Shown here piece after piece: positions 14,816-23,016 of a stretch of DNA of 38,896 bases. The DNA lies in contig JAFZOG010000093.1 in NCBI GenBank assembly GCA_017550745.1, positions 1 to 38,896 on the forward strand, given 5' to 3'. Positions within the stretch are counted from its first letter, which is position 1. The number at the start of each line of letters is the position of its first letter. The translations under genes and the position numbers were made by a program. The stretch is from Clostridia bacterium. GTDB taxonomy: Bacteria; Bacillota; Clostridia; Christensenellales; Aristaeellaceae. A model generated the notes under the pieces. That model did no database searches. It was not told where the DNA came from and saw only the letters and a program-made list of their open reading frames with translations.

Positions 14816-16033
14816 TTATTTCTTGCCGTCCACCATGGCTTGTACTTTGATGGGCAGGCCGAAGAGGTTGATGAAGCCCGCGGCGTCCTGCTGGTTGTAA
14901 TCCGACGCGCCGAAGGTGGCGATATTTTCGGAATAGAGGGAATTCTCGCTCCACACGCCCGCTTTGATGATGTTGCCCTTGTACAGTTTCAGCTTCACGG
15001 TGCCGGTGACCTTCTCCTGGGTCTTGGTGACGAACGCGGAGAGCGCTTCCCGCAGCGGCGTGAACCACTGTCCGTTGTACACAAGCTCCGCGAACGTGAT
15101 GGAAAGCCGCTGCTTTTCATGGGCGGTCATCTTGTCCAGGCAAACGCTTTCCAGATAGGAATGGGCTTTGTACAGGATGGTGCCGCCGGGCGTCTCGTAC
15201 ACGCCGCGGCACTTCATGCCCACCAGCCGGTTCTCCACGATGTCCAGCAGGCCGATGCCGTTCTTGCCGCCCAATTCGTTGAGCTTGATGATAATGTTCT
15301 TGGCGCTCATGGCTTCGCCGTTCAGCTTGACCGGCTTGCCCTGGTCAAAGTCCAGCGTAATATAGGTGGGCTCATCGGGCGCCTGCAAGGGCGACACGCC
15401 CATTTCCAGGAAGCCGGGCTTATCGTACTGCGGCTCGTTGCCGGTGTCCTCCAGGTCCAGGCCCTCATGGCTCAGGTGCCACAGGTTCTTGTCCTTGGAG
15501 TAGTTGGTTTCCCGGTTGATTTTCAGCGGCACGTGATGGGCCTCGGCATAATCGATTTCCTCGTCGCGGCTCTTGATGCTCCACTCCCGCCAGGGGGCGA
15601 TGATGGGCATGTTCGGCGCAAAATGCTTGATGGCCAGCTCAAAGCGGACCTGGTCGTTGCCCTTGCCGGTGCAGCCGTGGCAGATGGCGTCGGCCTTCTC
15701 CTTCAGCGCGATTTCCACCAGGCCCTTGGCGATGCAGGGCCGGGCATGGGAAGTGCCCAGCAGGTATTCTTCATACACAGCCCCGGCCTGCATGGTGGGG
15801 ATGATGTAGTTGTCCACATAATCGTCAGTCAGATCCAGCACATACAGCTTGGACGCGCCGGTCTTCAGCGCCTTTTCCTCCAGGCCCTCCAGCTCATCCG
15901 CCTGGCCCACGTTGCCGGACACGGCGATGACCTCGCAATTGTTGTAGTTTTCTTTCAGCCAGGGAATAATAATGGAGGTATCCAGCCCTCCCGAATAAGC
16001 CAATACGACTTTCTTGATGCTGCTTTTATCCAT
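14816..16033 (-). CDS. argG: Argininosuccinate synthase
   Basis: ArgG joins citrulline and aspartate with ATP to form argininosuccinate, the penultimate step of arginine synthesis. The pyrophosphatase motif AYSGGLDTS is at residues 12-20. Further family stretches are [14 protein letters not shown] and [12 protein letters not shown], and the length of 405 is typical. AAAAGGAGT precedes the ATG at 16033. The usual partner argH is not next to it; on this side lies the unrelated dnaE-sigma operon, and on the other a shared terminator. A strong promoter and candidate ArgR boxes upstream point to arginine-controlled transcription as a single gene. Confidence 0.97.
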   Translation of the reverse strand: MDKSSIKKVVLAYSGGLDTSIIIPWLKENYNNCEVIAVSGNVGQADELEGLEEKALKTGASKLYVLDLTDDYVDNYIIPTMQAGAVYEEYLLGTSHARPCIAKGLVEIALKEKADAICHGCTGKGNDQVRFELAIKHFAPNMPIIAPWREWSIKSRDEEIDYAEAHHVPLKINRETNYSKDKNLWHLSHEGLDLEDTGNEPQYDKPGFLEMGVSPLQAPDEPTYITLDFDQGKPVKLNGEAMSAKNIIIKLNELGGKNGIGLLDIVENRLVGMKCRGVYETPGGTILYKAHSYLESVCLDKMTAHEKQRLSITFAELVYNGQWFTPLREALSAFVTKTQEKVTGTVKLKLYKGNIIKAGVWSENSLYSENIATFGASDYNQQDAAGFINLFGLPIKVQAMVDGKK

Positions 16034-16051
16034 GGTTCCTTACTCCTTTTC

Positions 16052-16159
16052 TGAATAAATACACATAGATTATACATCCACTTTTCAATTTGTCAAGTGT
16101 TTTCTATGCTATTTTTCGATTATTTATACAGAAAAATAAATATGATGTATATTTTTACA
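16052..16159 (-). promoter_or_regulatory. Candidate arginine repressor (ARG) boxes upstream of argG
   Basis: Three AT-rich near-palindromic 14-mers resemble the general ARG-box form TGAAT-WWWW-ATTCA. One is at 16052-16065, with an exact TGAAT half on the plus strand, covering the expected transcription start. The others are at 16117-16130 (ending TATACA) and 16146-16159 (TGTA-N6-TACA). A promoter-proximal box plus distal boxes would suit ArgR repression by arginine. This rests on pattern alone. Confidence 0.4.
16069..16096 (-). promoter_or_regulatory. Promoter of argG
   Basis: On the minus strand TTGACA (16091-16096), a 16-base spacer and TATAAT (16069-16074) give perfect hexamers, 35 bases before the ATG. 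Transcription should start near 16062. Confidence 0.88.
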
Positions 16160-16178
16160 GGTAATGTGACCGTTTTCA

Positions 16179-17057
16179 TCACTTTTCCTCAAGCGGCAGG
16201 AGCGGCTTGGGCACAGAGCCCCGGAAAGCGGTGGCTTCCTCGCCGCTTTCCACCGTCAAATCCCCATGGACGGAGCGCATGGTTTCCCGGGCGATGTACA
16301 GGCCCATCCCCCGGCCCTCGCCCTTGCCGGAGAAGCCCGCGTCAAAAATGGAATGCAGATGCTTTTCCGGGATGGCGGGGCCGTTGTTCTTTACCTCAAA
16401 GGAATAGCTCTTCACATCCTCATTCAGGGTGATCCACAGGCAGGGATGTTCCGTATCCTTCATGGCGTCCATGGCGTTGTCGATGAGGTTGCTCAGCACC
16501 CGGCACATTTCCCAGGCGGGCAGCGGCAGGTTTTCCCATACCGCCTGCACGGCGCATTCCACATGGATGCCCTTTTGCTCCGCCTCGGCGATTTTTACGC
16601 GCAGCAGGGCGTTTACCGGCGCGCAGGAGGTTTTGAGCGCTTTGCTCAGGGACTGGATATCGCCGTACACCTGCTCGATATAACGGTTGGCCTCCTCGTA
16701 TTCTCTCATTTCGATCAGGCTGTAAACCACCTGCAGATGATTCAGAAAGTCGTGCCGCTGGGCCCGGAGGGTATTATTCATTGCGCTCATCTGGCTGACG
16801 GTCTCGTCAAGGCCCCGGAGCTTGAAGGACAGCTTGCCCGCTTTGTACGCCTCCCGGATGTCCATCACCGCGCCCCAGGATACCACCGCCGCCAGCATCA
16901 GCACCACGATGTCCCCCAGGGGGCCGTGGAGGGACTGGTTCACCCCGTCATGGAGGATATATACCGCCAGCGCGCAGACAGCGATGATCTGCAGCGCGTT
17001 GATCACAATGGAATACAAGGCCGCCTTTTTGACGTTCACCTGGCGCTGGATTTTCAT
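16179..17057 (-). CDS. Membrane histidine kinase of the Spo0B/CitA-like type, orphan
   Basis: The 292-residue protein has two membrane helices (about 12-34 and 45-66) joined by a short loop, so it has no outside sensor domain. A helical region follows with the phospho-acceptor in RHDFLNHLQVVYSL (His near 101), the Spo0B-type alpha motif. A complete HATPase domain comes next: N box NLIDNAMDA, G1 NNGPAI, F box SIFDAGFSGK and G2 GRGMGLYIA. It can therefore bind ATP and autophosphorylate. No response regulator is adjacent. Its start overlaps the sigma-factor stop by ATGA, so it is translated with the dnaE-rsbW-sigma operon. I infer a signalling role tied to that sigma factor. Confidence 0.88.
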   Translation of the reverse strand: MKIQRQVNVKKAALYSIVINALQIIAVCALAVYILHDGVNQSLHGPLGDIVVLMLAAVVSWGAVMDIREAYKAGKLSFKLRGLDETVSQMSAMNNTLRAQRHDFLNHLQVVYSLIEMREYEEANRYIEQVYGDIQSLSKALKTSCAPVNALLRVKIAEAEQKGIHVECAVQAVWENLPLPAWEMCRVLSNLIDNAMDAMKDTEHPCLWITLNEDVKSYSFEVKNNGPAIPEKHLHSIFDAGFSGKGEGRGMGLYIARETMRSVHGDLTVESGEEATAFRGSVPKPLLPLEEK

Positions 17058-17791
17058 GTTTTTTCCGTCAGCTCCTTTCGCAGGGCGGCCAGGATGCGCC
17101 GCTCCATGCGGGAAATCTGCATTTGGGTCTTATTCATGCGGGCAGCCGTGTCGCGCTGGCTGAGCCGCTTTGTATAGCGGAGAAACAGCAGATGCGTTTC
17201 TTCCTCCGTAAGTATCCTGAACGCGCGGGCCAAATCCTCCCGCTGCTCGGCGTCATCGAAACCGGTTTCCAGGAAAGGGATCCGGTCCGCCAGCGTCAGG
17301 CCGCTTTCATCCGCTTCCTCTAAGGAGGCTACGCGGCCGGCAGACCGGGCGTTCCACGCGGTGAGCACCTTTTCGATATCCCAGTTCAATGCTTCGGCAA
17401 GCTGCCTGGGAGTGGGCTCGGCGTGATGCCTGTTCAAAAACGCCTCCCGCGCCTTTTCGATCTCCATCCCCTGTTGGCGCAGCGCCCGGGGCGCGCGCAG
17501 CAAAGGGGCCTGATCCCTTAGATAATTGCGCACCGCGCCGGTGACCGTGGGCGTTAAGTAGCTGGTGAATTTCAGGCCCCGTTCCGGATCGAATCCCTTC
17601 AAAGCGCTGACGCAGGAAAGGCAGGCCACCTGATACAGGTCGTCATACTCCGCCCCGCGGTTCAAAAACCTTCCGGCAATCAAAGCGCACAGGGGCAGGC
17701 AGGCTTCCAGCGCCCGGTTCAGGGCGTCCTGCGTCGGCGAAGCGGCGTAGCGGCACGCCATATCGTGCATGAGCGCGGCGTCGATGGCCAT
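17054..17791 (-). CDS. Sigma-70 family RNA polymerase sigma factor, SigB/SigF-like
   Basis: The 245-residue protein has region 2 (EYDDLYQVACLSCVSALKGF and then GLKFTSYLTPTVTGAVRNYL, about 48-90), a region 3 segment (TPRQLAEALNWDIEKVLTAW), and region 4 with the helix-turn-helix LSQRDTAARMNKTQMQISRM (about 213-232). The three-region build and size fit the SigB/SigF/SigG group and not the ECF group. It is encoded 3 bases after an RsbW-like protein and overlaps the kinase gene, which supports a partner-switch style module. Which sigma it is cannot be said; no spoIIA or rsb genes are beside it and its targets are unknown. The ATG at 17791 gives the full family length. Confidence 0.87.
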   Translation of the reverse strand: MAIDAALMHDMACRYAASPTQDALNRALEACLPLCALIAGRFLNRGAEYDDLYQVACLSCVSALKGFDPERGLKFTSYLTPTVTGAVRNYLRDQAPLLRAPRALRQQGMEIEKAREAFLNRHHAEPTPRQLAEALNWDIEKVLTAWNARSAGRVASLEEADESGLTLADRIPFLETGFDDAEQREDLARAFRILTEEETHLLFLRYTKRLSQRDTAARMNKTQMQISRMERRILAALRKELTEKT

Positions 17792-17794
17792 GGC

Positions 17795-18172
17795 TCACAC
17801 CCCGGCGGGCAGCGTCATGCGGACGCAGTGCACGCCTCCTTCGTCCTGGTCCAGGGCCACGTCCCGCACCAGGGTCTGAATGATCATCTGCGCGATGTCC
17901 GCGTCGGCCTTCTCTTCCTCCTCGCAGCGGGTGCGCTCCCGGGCGGTGAGGGTCACGTGCAGGCCGTCCGGCTCCTGCTCACAGGAAAGGGTGAGGGTTT
18001 CGGCGGTGTAGTCCTGGTGCAGCAGCAAATCGCAGCTTTCCTCGATGGCGGTGTTCAAATCGTCCATCAGGTCCAGCGGCAGGTCATACAAAGCGCTCAC
18101 GCCGCTGGCGGCCATGCGCAGCACCAGCGCCCATTCCTTTTTCGCGGGCACGGTCAGGATCATCGGGGTCAC
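17795..18172 (-). CDS. RsbW/SpoIIAB-like anti-sigma protein with lost ATP-binding boxes
   Basis: The 125-residue protein has the size and helix pattern of RsbW-type anti-sigma kinases (HATPase_c_2). The N-box helix is DLNTAIEESCDLLLHQ and the last part (DIAQMIIQTLVRDVALDQDE) matches the region that in RsbW reads like GLFLIETLMDEV. The Asn that holds magnesium in the N box is absent and the Gly residues of the G1 and G2 boxes are missing. I infer that the fold is kept for binding the sigma factor encoded directly downstream while kinase activity is lost. The GTG start at 18172 overlaps the dnaE stop and has GGAG 5 bases upstream; an ATG at 18163 is the alternative. No RsbV-type antagonist gene is nearby. 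Confidence 0.7.
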   Translation of the reverse strand: MTPMILTVPAKKEWALVLRMAASGVSALYDLPLDLMDDLNTAIEESCDLLLHQDYTAETLTLSCEQEPDGLHVTLTARERTRCEEEEKADADIAQMIIQTLVRDVALDQDEGGVHCVRMTLPAGV

Positions 18173-21100
18173 GGCTTCTCCACCACCTTCATATCTTGTT
18201 CGTCCAGGTCAAAGAGCAGGGCGGTTTTCGTCTGGTTCGCGTCCCGCACCCACAGGGCCCGGGGGCAAAGCAGGGTGATCCCTTCCTGTGGCAGGTTGAT
18301 ATACACCGGCACGCTGCCCGGGGTTTTCCCCAGCATGGCCTGGATGCGGGGCATCTGTTCCCGGTTCATGCGCAGGTACAGCTTGGTTTTCGCTTCCTTG
18401 GCGATCTGGGCGTCCGTGCGGGTGTCCGCCGGCTTGGGCAGCGATTCGCCCAGGGCCTCTACCAAATCCACCAGCAATTTGGTGTCCTCGTCATCCCGGA
18501 CGGACAGTTTGCCCGTTACCAGCACCGCCTGGTCGGCGGCCAGGGCGCGGCCATATCGTTCGAATACCTTGGGAAACATGAGGCATTCCACCTGCCCGGT
18601 CTGATCCTCCAGGGTGAAAAAGCCCATCAGCGCACCCTTGCGCGTGGCCTTGCTGTGGGCTTCCACGATGATGCCGCCCATGACCACCCGCCGTCCGTCC
18701 TCGGAAAGGCCCTTATCCTCCCTGTCTTCCATCTCAGCCAGGTACGCCGTGTTCACCTGCAGGTTTTTCAGCTGTTCCGCGTATTCGTCCAGGGGATGGG
18801 CGCTGCAATACACCCCCGTCATTTCCTTTTCCTGGGAGAGCAGCTCCTTCAGCGGATACTCCGGGATGGACGGGAAGGTTTCCTTGGTGCGCATCGCCTC
18901 AGCGGGCTGGCCGAAATCGAACAGGGAAATCTGGCCGGTCACGTTCTGCTTGCGCTGGTTCAGCTGGGAATCCATGGCGGATTCGTATACCGCCACGCAC
19001 TGGGAGCGCGCCGCGCCCAGGCCGTCGAAGCACCCGGCTTTGATGAGGCTTTCCACGGCCCGCTTGTTCACATCCTCCCCGGCCACCCTGCGGCAGAAAT
19101 CGAAAATATCCTGGTATGGGCCGTGGTTAAAGCGCTCGCGCACGACGGCCTCCACCGCCTTTTCGCCCACATTCTTCACCCCGCCCATGCCGAAACGAAT
19201 GCCCTGTTTTCCCTCCGGCGTTTCATCCACCGTAAAGGGGGCGAAGGAAGAATTGACGCGGGGCGGCAGGATGGGGATGCCCTTCTGGCGGCAGTAATAG
19301 ATATACCCGGCGATCTTGGCGCTGTTGCCGGTGACGGAATTCATCAGCGCCGCCATGAACTCGGCGGGATAATGGTATTTGAGATACCCCGTCTGCAAGG
19401 CCACCACGGCGTAGCAGGCGGCGTGGGGCTTGTTGAAGGCGTAGGAAGCGAAGGAGGTCATCTCGTCGAAGATGGACTCCGCCACCTCGGCGGAAACCCC
19501 TCTGGACACCGCGCCGGGGATGTGGTCTTCCTCGGAGCCGTAGACGAAGTTTTTCCGCTCCTTGGCCATCACGTCCTTTTTCTTCTTTGCCATGGCGCGG
19601 CGCACCAGGTCGCTGCGGCCGTAGGAATAGCCTGCCAGGTCGCGCACGATCTGCATCACCTGCTCCTGGTACACCATGCAGCCGTAGGTCACGTCGAGGA
19701 TCGGCGCCAGCAGCGGCGTCTTGTACTGTACCGTTTCCGGGTGCTGCTTACCCCGGATATAGCGGGGAATGGAGTCCATGGGGCCGGGGCGGTAGAGGGA
19801 AATGGCGGCGATGATGTCCTCAAAGGTGCGGGGGCGCATGTTGGTCAGGAACGTGCGCATCCCGCCGCCTTCCAGCTGGAACACCCCGTCGGTGTCCCCC
19901 GCGCAGATCATGTCGAACACGGCGGGGTCGTCCATGGGGATGTCCTCGGGCCTCAGGTGGATGCCGCGCTTTTCGACCATATCCAGCGTATCCCGGATGA
20001 CGGTCAGCGTGCGCAGGCCCAGGAAGTCCATTTTGAGCAAGCCCAGCTTTTCGATGATGCCCATGGGGTACTGGGTAGTGATCACGTCGTCGTTCTTCTG
20101 CAGGGGTACGTAATGGGTAGCGGGCTCGCGGGTGATGAGCACCCCTGCCGCGTGGGTGGAAGCGTGGCGGGGCATGCCTTCCAGGGTCAGGCCCGTATCG
20201 ATCAGGCGCTTCACCTTGGGGTCGGATTCATACATATCCCGCAATTCCTTGTTCTGGCCCATGGCCTTTTCCAGGGTCATGTCCAGCGCCATGGGCACGG
20301 CCTTCGCCACCGCGTCCACATCGGCGTAAGGATACCCCAGCACCCGGCCCACGTCCCGCAGCACGCCCCGGGCCGCCATGGTGCCGAAGGTGATGATCTG
20401 GCACACGTGGTCGTGGCCGTATTTCCGAGCCACGTAGTCGATGACCTCCTGCCGCCGCTCGTAGCAAAAGTCCACGTCGATATCCGGCATGGACACCCGC
20501 TCCGGGTTCAGGAAGCGCTCGAACAGCAGCTGGTATTTCAAAGGATCCAGCATGGTGATGTTCAGGCAATAGGCCACAATGCTGCCCGCTCCGCTGCCGC
20601 GGCCGGGTCCCACCATGATGCCGTTGTCCTTGGCGTATTTGATGAAATCCCACACGATAAGGAAATAATCCACATAGCCCATGGAGGAGATCACGTTCAG
20701 CTCATATTCCAGGCGTTCCCGGGCTTCCCGGTCGTCCGGGGCATAGCGCTCCTTAAACCCCTCCTCGCACAGCCGCCGCAGCATCGTATCGGACGTTTCC
20801 CCCTCCGGCACGTCGTACCGGGGCAGGTGAACGGTGTGGAAGTCAAAGTCCACCCGGCAGCGCTTCGCGATTTCCTCCGTGCGCCGGATGGCCTCATCCT
20901 GCTCGGGGAACAGCCCCCGCATTTCGTCCTCGGATTTGACATAGAGCTCCTGGGTGTGCTGGCGCATCCGGTTGTCGTCCTCCAGGGTCTTGCCCATCTG
21001 GATGCACATCAGCACTTCCTGGGCGTCCGCGTCTTTGCGGGTCAGGTAGTGGCAGTCGTTGGTGACCACCAGGGGAACGCCGGTGCGCCTGCTCATCTCG

Positions 21101-21663
21101 ATCAGCCTTGGCCGCACGGTCTTTTCCTCATCCAGGCCGTGGTCCATCAGCTCGATATAATAATGGTCGGGGCCGAACAGGTCAGCCATCTTCTTGATGT
21201 ACGCTTCCGCGTCGGTGTAGCGCTCCTCCAGCAGCAGCTTGGGCAGATCCCCGGAGATGCAGGCGGACAGGGCGATCAGGCCCTCATGGTGCTTGCGGAT
21301 GAAATCATAGTCCATGCGGGGGCGGTAATAGAAGCCGCGCGTGAACGCCTCGCTCACCAGCGCCATCAGGTTCCTGTAGCCGGTTTCGTTCTCGCACAGC
21401 AAAATCAGATGGCTGTATTCCCGGGAGAGGGTGCGCTTGTCCTCCATGTCTGGGCACACGTACACCTCGCACCCGATCACGGGATGGATGCCCGCGTCTT
21501 TGCACGCCTGGTAAAACTCCACCGCGCCGTAAAGCACGCCATGGTCGGTGATGGCGCAGGCGTCCATGCCCAGCTCCTTTACGCGCTGAACCAGCTTCTT
21601 GATCCGGCACGCCCCGTCCAGCAGGCTGTACTCTGTGTGCAGGTGCAGATGCGCAAACGCCAT
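18169..21663 (-). CDS. dnaE: DNA polymerase III alpha subunit, DnaE type
   Basis: This is the replicative polymerase chain used in Firmicutes beside PolC, mainly for primer extension on the lagging strand. The 1164 residues include an N-terminal PHP domain with metal motifs HLHTEYSLLDG (6-16) and ITDHGVLYGAVEFY. The palm has the catalytic acidic motif PDIDVDFCYERR near residue 394 and GPGRGSGAGSIVAYC before it. Fingers, a helix-hairpin-helix region and a C-terminal OB domain (VLVTGKLSVRDDEDTKLLVD) follow. AAGGAGGG lies 8 bases before the ATG at 21663. The stop codon overlaps the RsbW-like gene, so this essential gene heads a four-gene operon with a sigma factor and a kinase. Confidence 0.97.
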   Translation of the reverse strand: MAFAHLHLHTEYSLLDGACRIKKLVQRVKELGMDACAITDHGVLYGAVEFYQACKDAGIHPVIGCEVYVCPDMEDKRTLSREYSHLILLCENETGYRNLMALVSEAFTRGFYYRPRMDYDFIRKHHEGLIALSACISGDLPKLLLEERYTDAEAYIKKMADLFGPDHYYIELMDHGLDEEKTVRPRLIEMSRRTGVPLVVTNDCHYLTRKDADAQEVLMCIQMGKTLEDDNRMRQHTQELYVKSEDEMRGLFPEQDEAIRRTEEIAKRCRVDFDFHTVHLPRYDVPEGETSDTMLRRLCEEGFKERYAPDDREARERLEYELNVISSMGYVDYFLIVWDFIKYAKDNGIMVGPGRGSGAGSIVAYCLNITMLDPLKYQLLFERFLNPERVSMPDIDVDFCYERRQEVIDYVARKYGHDHVCQIITFGTMAARGVLRDVGRVLGYPYADVDAVAKAVPMALDMTLEKAMGQNKELRDMYESDPKVKRLIDTGLTLEGMPRHASTHAAGVLITREPATHYVPLQKNDDVITTQYPMGIIEKLGLLKMDFLGLRTLTVIRDTLDMVEKRGIHLRPEDIPMDDPAVFDMICAGDTDGVFQLEGGGMRTFLTNMRPRTFEDIIAAISLYRPGPMDSIPRYIRGKQHPETVQYKTPLLAPILDVTYGCMVYQEQVMQIVRDLAGYSYGRSDLVRRAMAKKKKDVMAKERKNFVYGSEEDHIPGAVSRGVSAEVAESIFDEMTSFASYAFNKPHAACYAVVALQTGYLKYHYPAEFMAALMNSVTGNSAKIAGYIYYCRQKGIPILPPRVNSSFAPFTVDETPEGKQGIRFGMGGVKNVGEKAVEAVVRERFNHGPYQDIFDFCRRVAGEDVNKRAVESLIKAGCFDGLGAARSQCVAVYESAMDSQLNQRKQNVTGQISLFDFGQPAEAMRTKETFPSIPEYPLKELLSQEKEMTGVYCSAHPLDEYAEQLKNLQVNTAYLAEMEDREDKGLSEDGRRVVMGGIIVEAHSKATRKGALMGFFTLEDQTGQVECLMFPKVFERYGRALAADQAVLVTGKLSVRDDEDTKLLVDLVEALGESLPKPADTRTDAQIAKEAKTKLYLRMNREQMPRIQAMLGKTPGSVPVYINLPQEGITLLCPRALWVRDANQTKTALLFDLDEQDMKVVEKP

Positions 21664-21703
21664 GGCCGTCCCTCCTTTTTGAACCTATATTTTCACGTTT
21701 ATC

Positions 21704-21732
21704 ATTATAACGCAACCGAGGCGGAATGTAAA
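21704..21732 (-). promoter_or_regulatory. Promoter of the dnaE-rsbW-sigma-kinase operon
   Basis: On the minus strand TTTACA (21727-21732), a 17-base spacer and TATAAT (21704-21709) lie 41 bases before the dnaE ATG. Confidence 0.82.
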
Positions 21733-21832
21733 TCTGTTCAGCCAATGAAATTGGAATCGCACGGTTATCCGACAATTCAGCCCGTTTTCTGTATCTTTCA
21801 AGCGTTTGTATCTGGCGCAAAGCCCGCGGATA

Positions 21833-21841
21833 TGGTATACT
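21833..21841 (+). promoter_or_regulatory. Extended -10 promoter of the prohibitin-like gene
   Basis: TGG followed by TATACT (21833-21841) is an extended -10 element about 80 bases before the ATG at 21923. The -35 region (TGGCGC) is poor, as is usual for this promoter type. Confidence 0.6.
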
Positions 21842-21922
21842 TTTACCGTCAACAGAAATCGGGAAACCGCCGCGGCGGATGCCGCCGTCCCATTCCGCGC
21901 AAGATACAAGGAGGTACAGACC

Positions 21923-22879
21923 ATGTCCCAATTCACCACCCCGCTCAACACGCCCACCCCCAAGGCCCCCAAGATCGCGGGCAAAAAGAGCATGACGGGC
22001 CTGATCGTGGCCATCGTCATCGTTCTGATCGCGGCAGTGATCGCTTTCCGCTGCACCGTGCAGATCGACACCGGCTACACCGCCATTGTGACCACCTTCG
22101 GCAAGGTGGAGGACTACACCATGGAAGCCGGCTTCCATCTGAAGAGCCCCTTCCAGGAAATCATCCTGATGGACAACCGCGAGCAGAAAACCATGTTTTC
22201 CACCCAGGCTTTTTCCAGCGACATCCAGCAGGTGGACATTATCGGCTCCATCAACTACGCCATCAATAAGTCCACCGCCATGACGCTGTTCAAAGAGGTA
22301 GGCACGGACTATTTCAACAAGCTGATCAACCCCCGCATGCTGGAAAACACCAAAGCCGTTTTCTCCAAGTACACCGCCGAAAACCTGGTCAGCGCCCGGG
22401 AGCAGCTGTCCATCCAGATCCGCGACAACCTGAGCCGCGAGATGGAACGCTACGGCATATCCATCATCAGCGTGTCCATTGAAAACATCGACTTCACCGA
22501 CGCCTTCACCGACGCCGTCGAGGCCAAGCAGGTCGCCGCCCAGCGCAAGCTCCAGGCCGAGATCGAGCAGGAGCAGAAGACCATGGAAACCCAGCAGCAG
22601 GCGGAGCGCCAGAAGATCGAAGCCGACGCCAAGGCCGCCGTGGTGAAGATCAACGCCGACGCGGAAGCCTATTCCACCCGCGTAAAGGCCGAAGCTGAGG
22701 CCGAGGCGAACCAGAAGATCGCCCAGAGCCTGACCGAAAACCTGATCGAATTTACCCAGGTGAACCAGTGGAACGGCCAGCTGCCCGCCTATGTATCCGG
22801 CGGCGCGGCGGAAGCCCTGCCCGTGCTGAGCCTGAACAACGCCGATGCCGCCCGGACGCCCGCCGAAGCAGCGGAATAA
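21923..22879 (+). CDS. Prohibitin-type SPFH membrane protein
   Basis: The 318-residue protein has one membrane helix (about 25-44) and a classic prohibitin SPFH domain: VQIDTGYTAIVTTFGKVED (about 46-64), then VSIENIDFTDAFTDAVEAKQ leading into a long charged coiled coil (about 195-275) rich in Ala, Glu, Gln and Lys. SPFH proteins form large ring assemblies on membranes that organise proteases and other proteins. AAGGAGG precedes the ATG at 21923. It has its own promoter and terminator, so it is a single-gene unit. An NfeD partner, common with flotillin-type proteins, is absent. The second SPFH protein at 8828 lacks a membrane helix and carries a zinc ribbon, so the two are not recent duplicates. 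Confidence 0.92.
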   Translation: MSQFTTPLNTPTPKAPKIAGKKSMTGLIVAIVIVLIAAVIAFRCTVQIDTGYTAIVTTFGKVEDYTMEAGFHLKSPFQEIILMDNREQKTMFSTQAFSSDIQQVDIIGSINYAINKSTAMTLFKEVGTDYFNKLINPRMLENTKAVFSKYTAENLVSAREQLSIQIRDNLSREMERYGISIISVSIENIDFTDAFTDAVEAKQVAAQRKLQAEIEQEQKTMETQQQAERQKIEADAKAAVVKINADAEAYSTRVKAEAEAEANQKIAQSLTENLIEFTQVNQWNGQLPAYVSGGAAEALPVLSLNNADAARTPAEAAE

Positions 22880-22908
22880 CCTTGTCCGGATAAACATAAC
22901 CTTTCCTT

Positions 22909-22942
22909 GCCCGACCGGGAAGCCCGGCCGGGCTTTTTCTTT
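22909..22942 (+). terminator. Terminator of the prohibitin-like gene
   Basis: An 11-base stem (22909-22919 with 22923-22933, one A-C mismatch, 3-base loop) is followed by a T-rich tail. Confidence 0.85.
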
Positions 22943-22968
22943 TATCCTGCGAAAATTCCAAAAGAATA

Positions 22969-22997
22969 TTGAAATCTTTTCCGCGGTATTGTATCAT
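22969..22997 (+). promoter_or_regulatory. Promoter of the AAA-CYTH gene
   Basis: TTGAAA (22969-22974), a 17-base spacer and TATCAT (22992-22997) lie 19 bases before the ATG, so the leader is very short and just holds the AGGAGG site at 23004-23009. Confidence 0.7.
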
Positions 22998-23016
22998 ATT
23001 TTCAGGAGGTGGGAAG

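Noticed and set aside
18196-22269. A 1357-codon open frame on the plus strand
   Set aside because: It is antisense to dnaE and runs into the start of the prohibitin-like gene; dnaE is unmistakable on the other strand.
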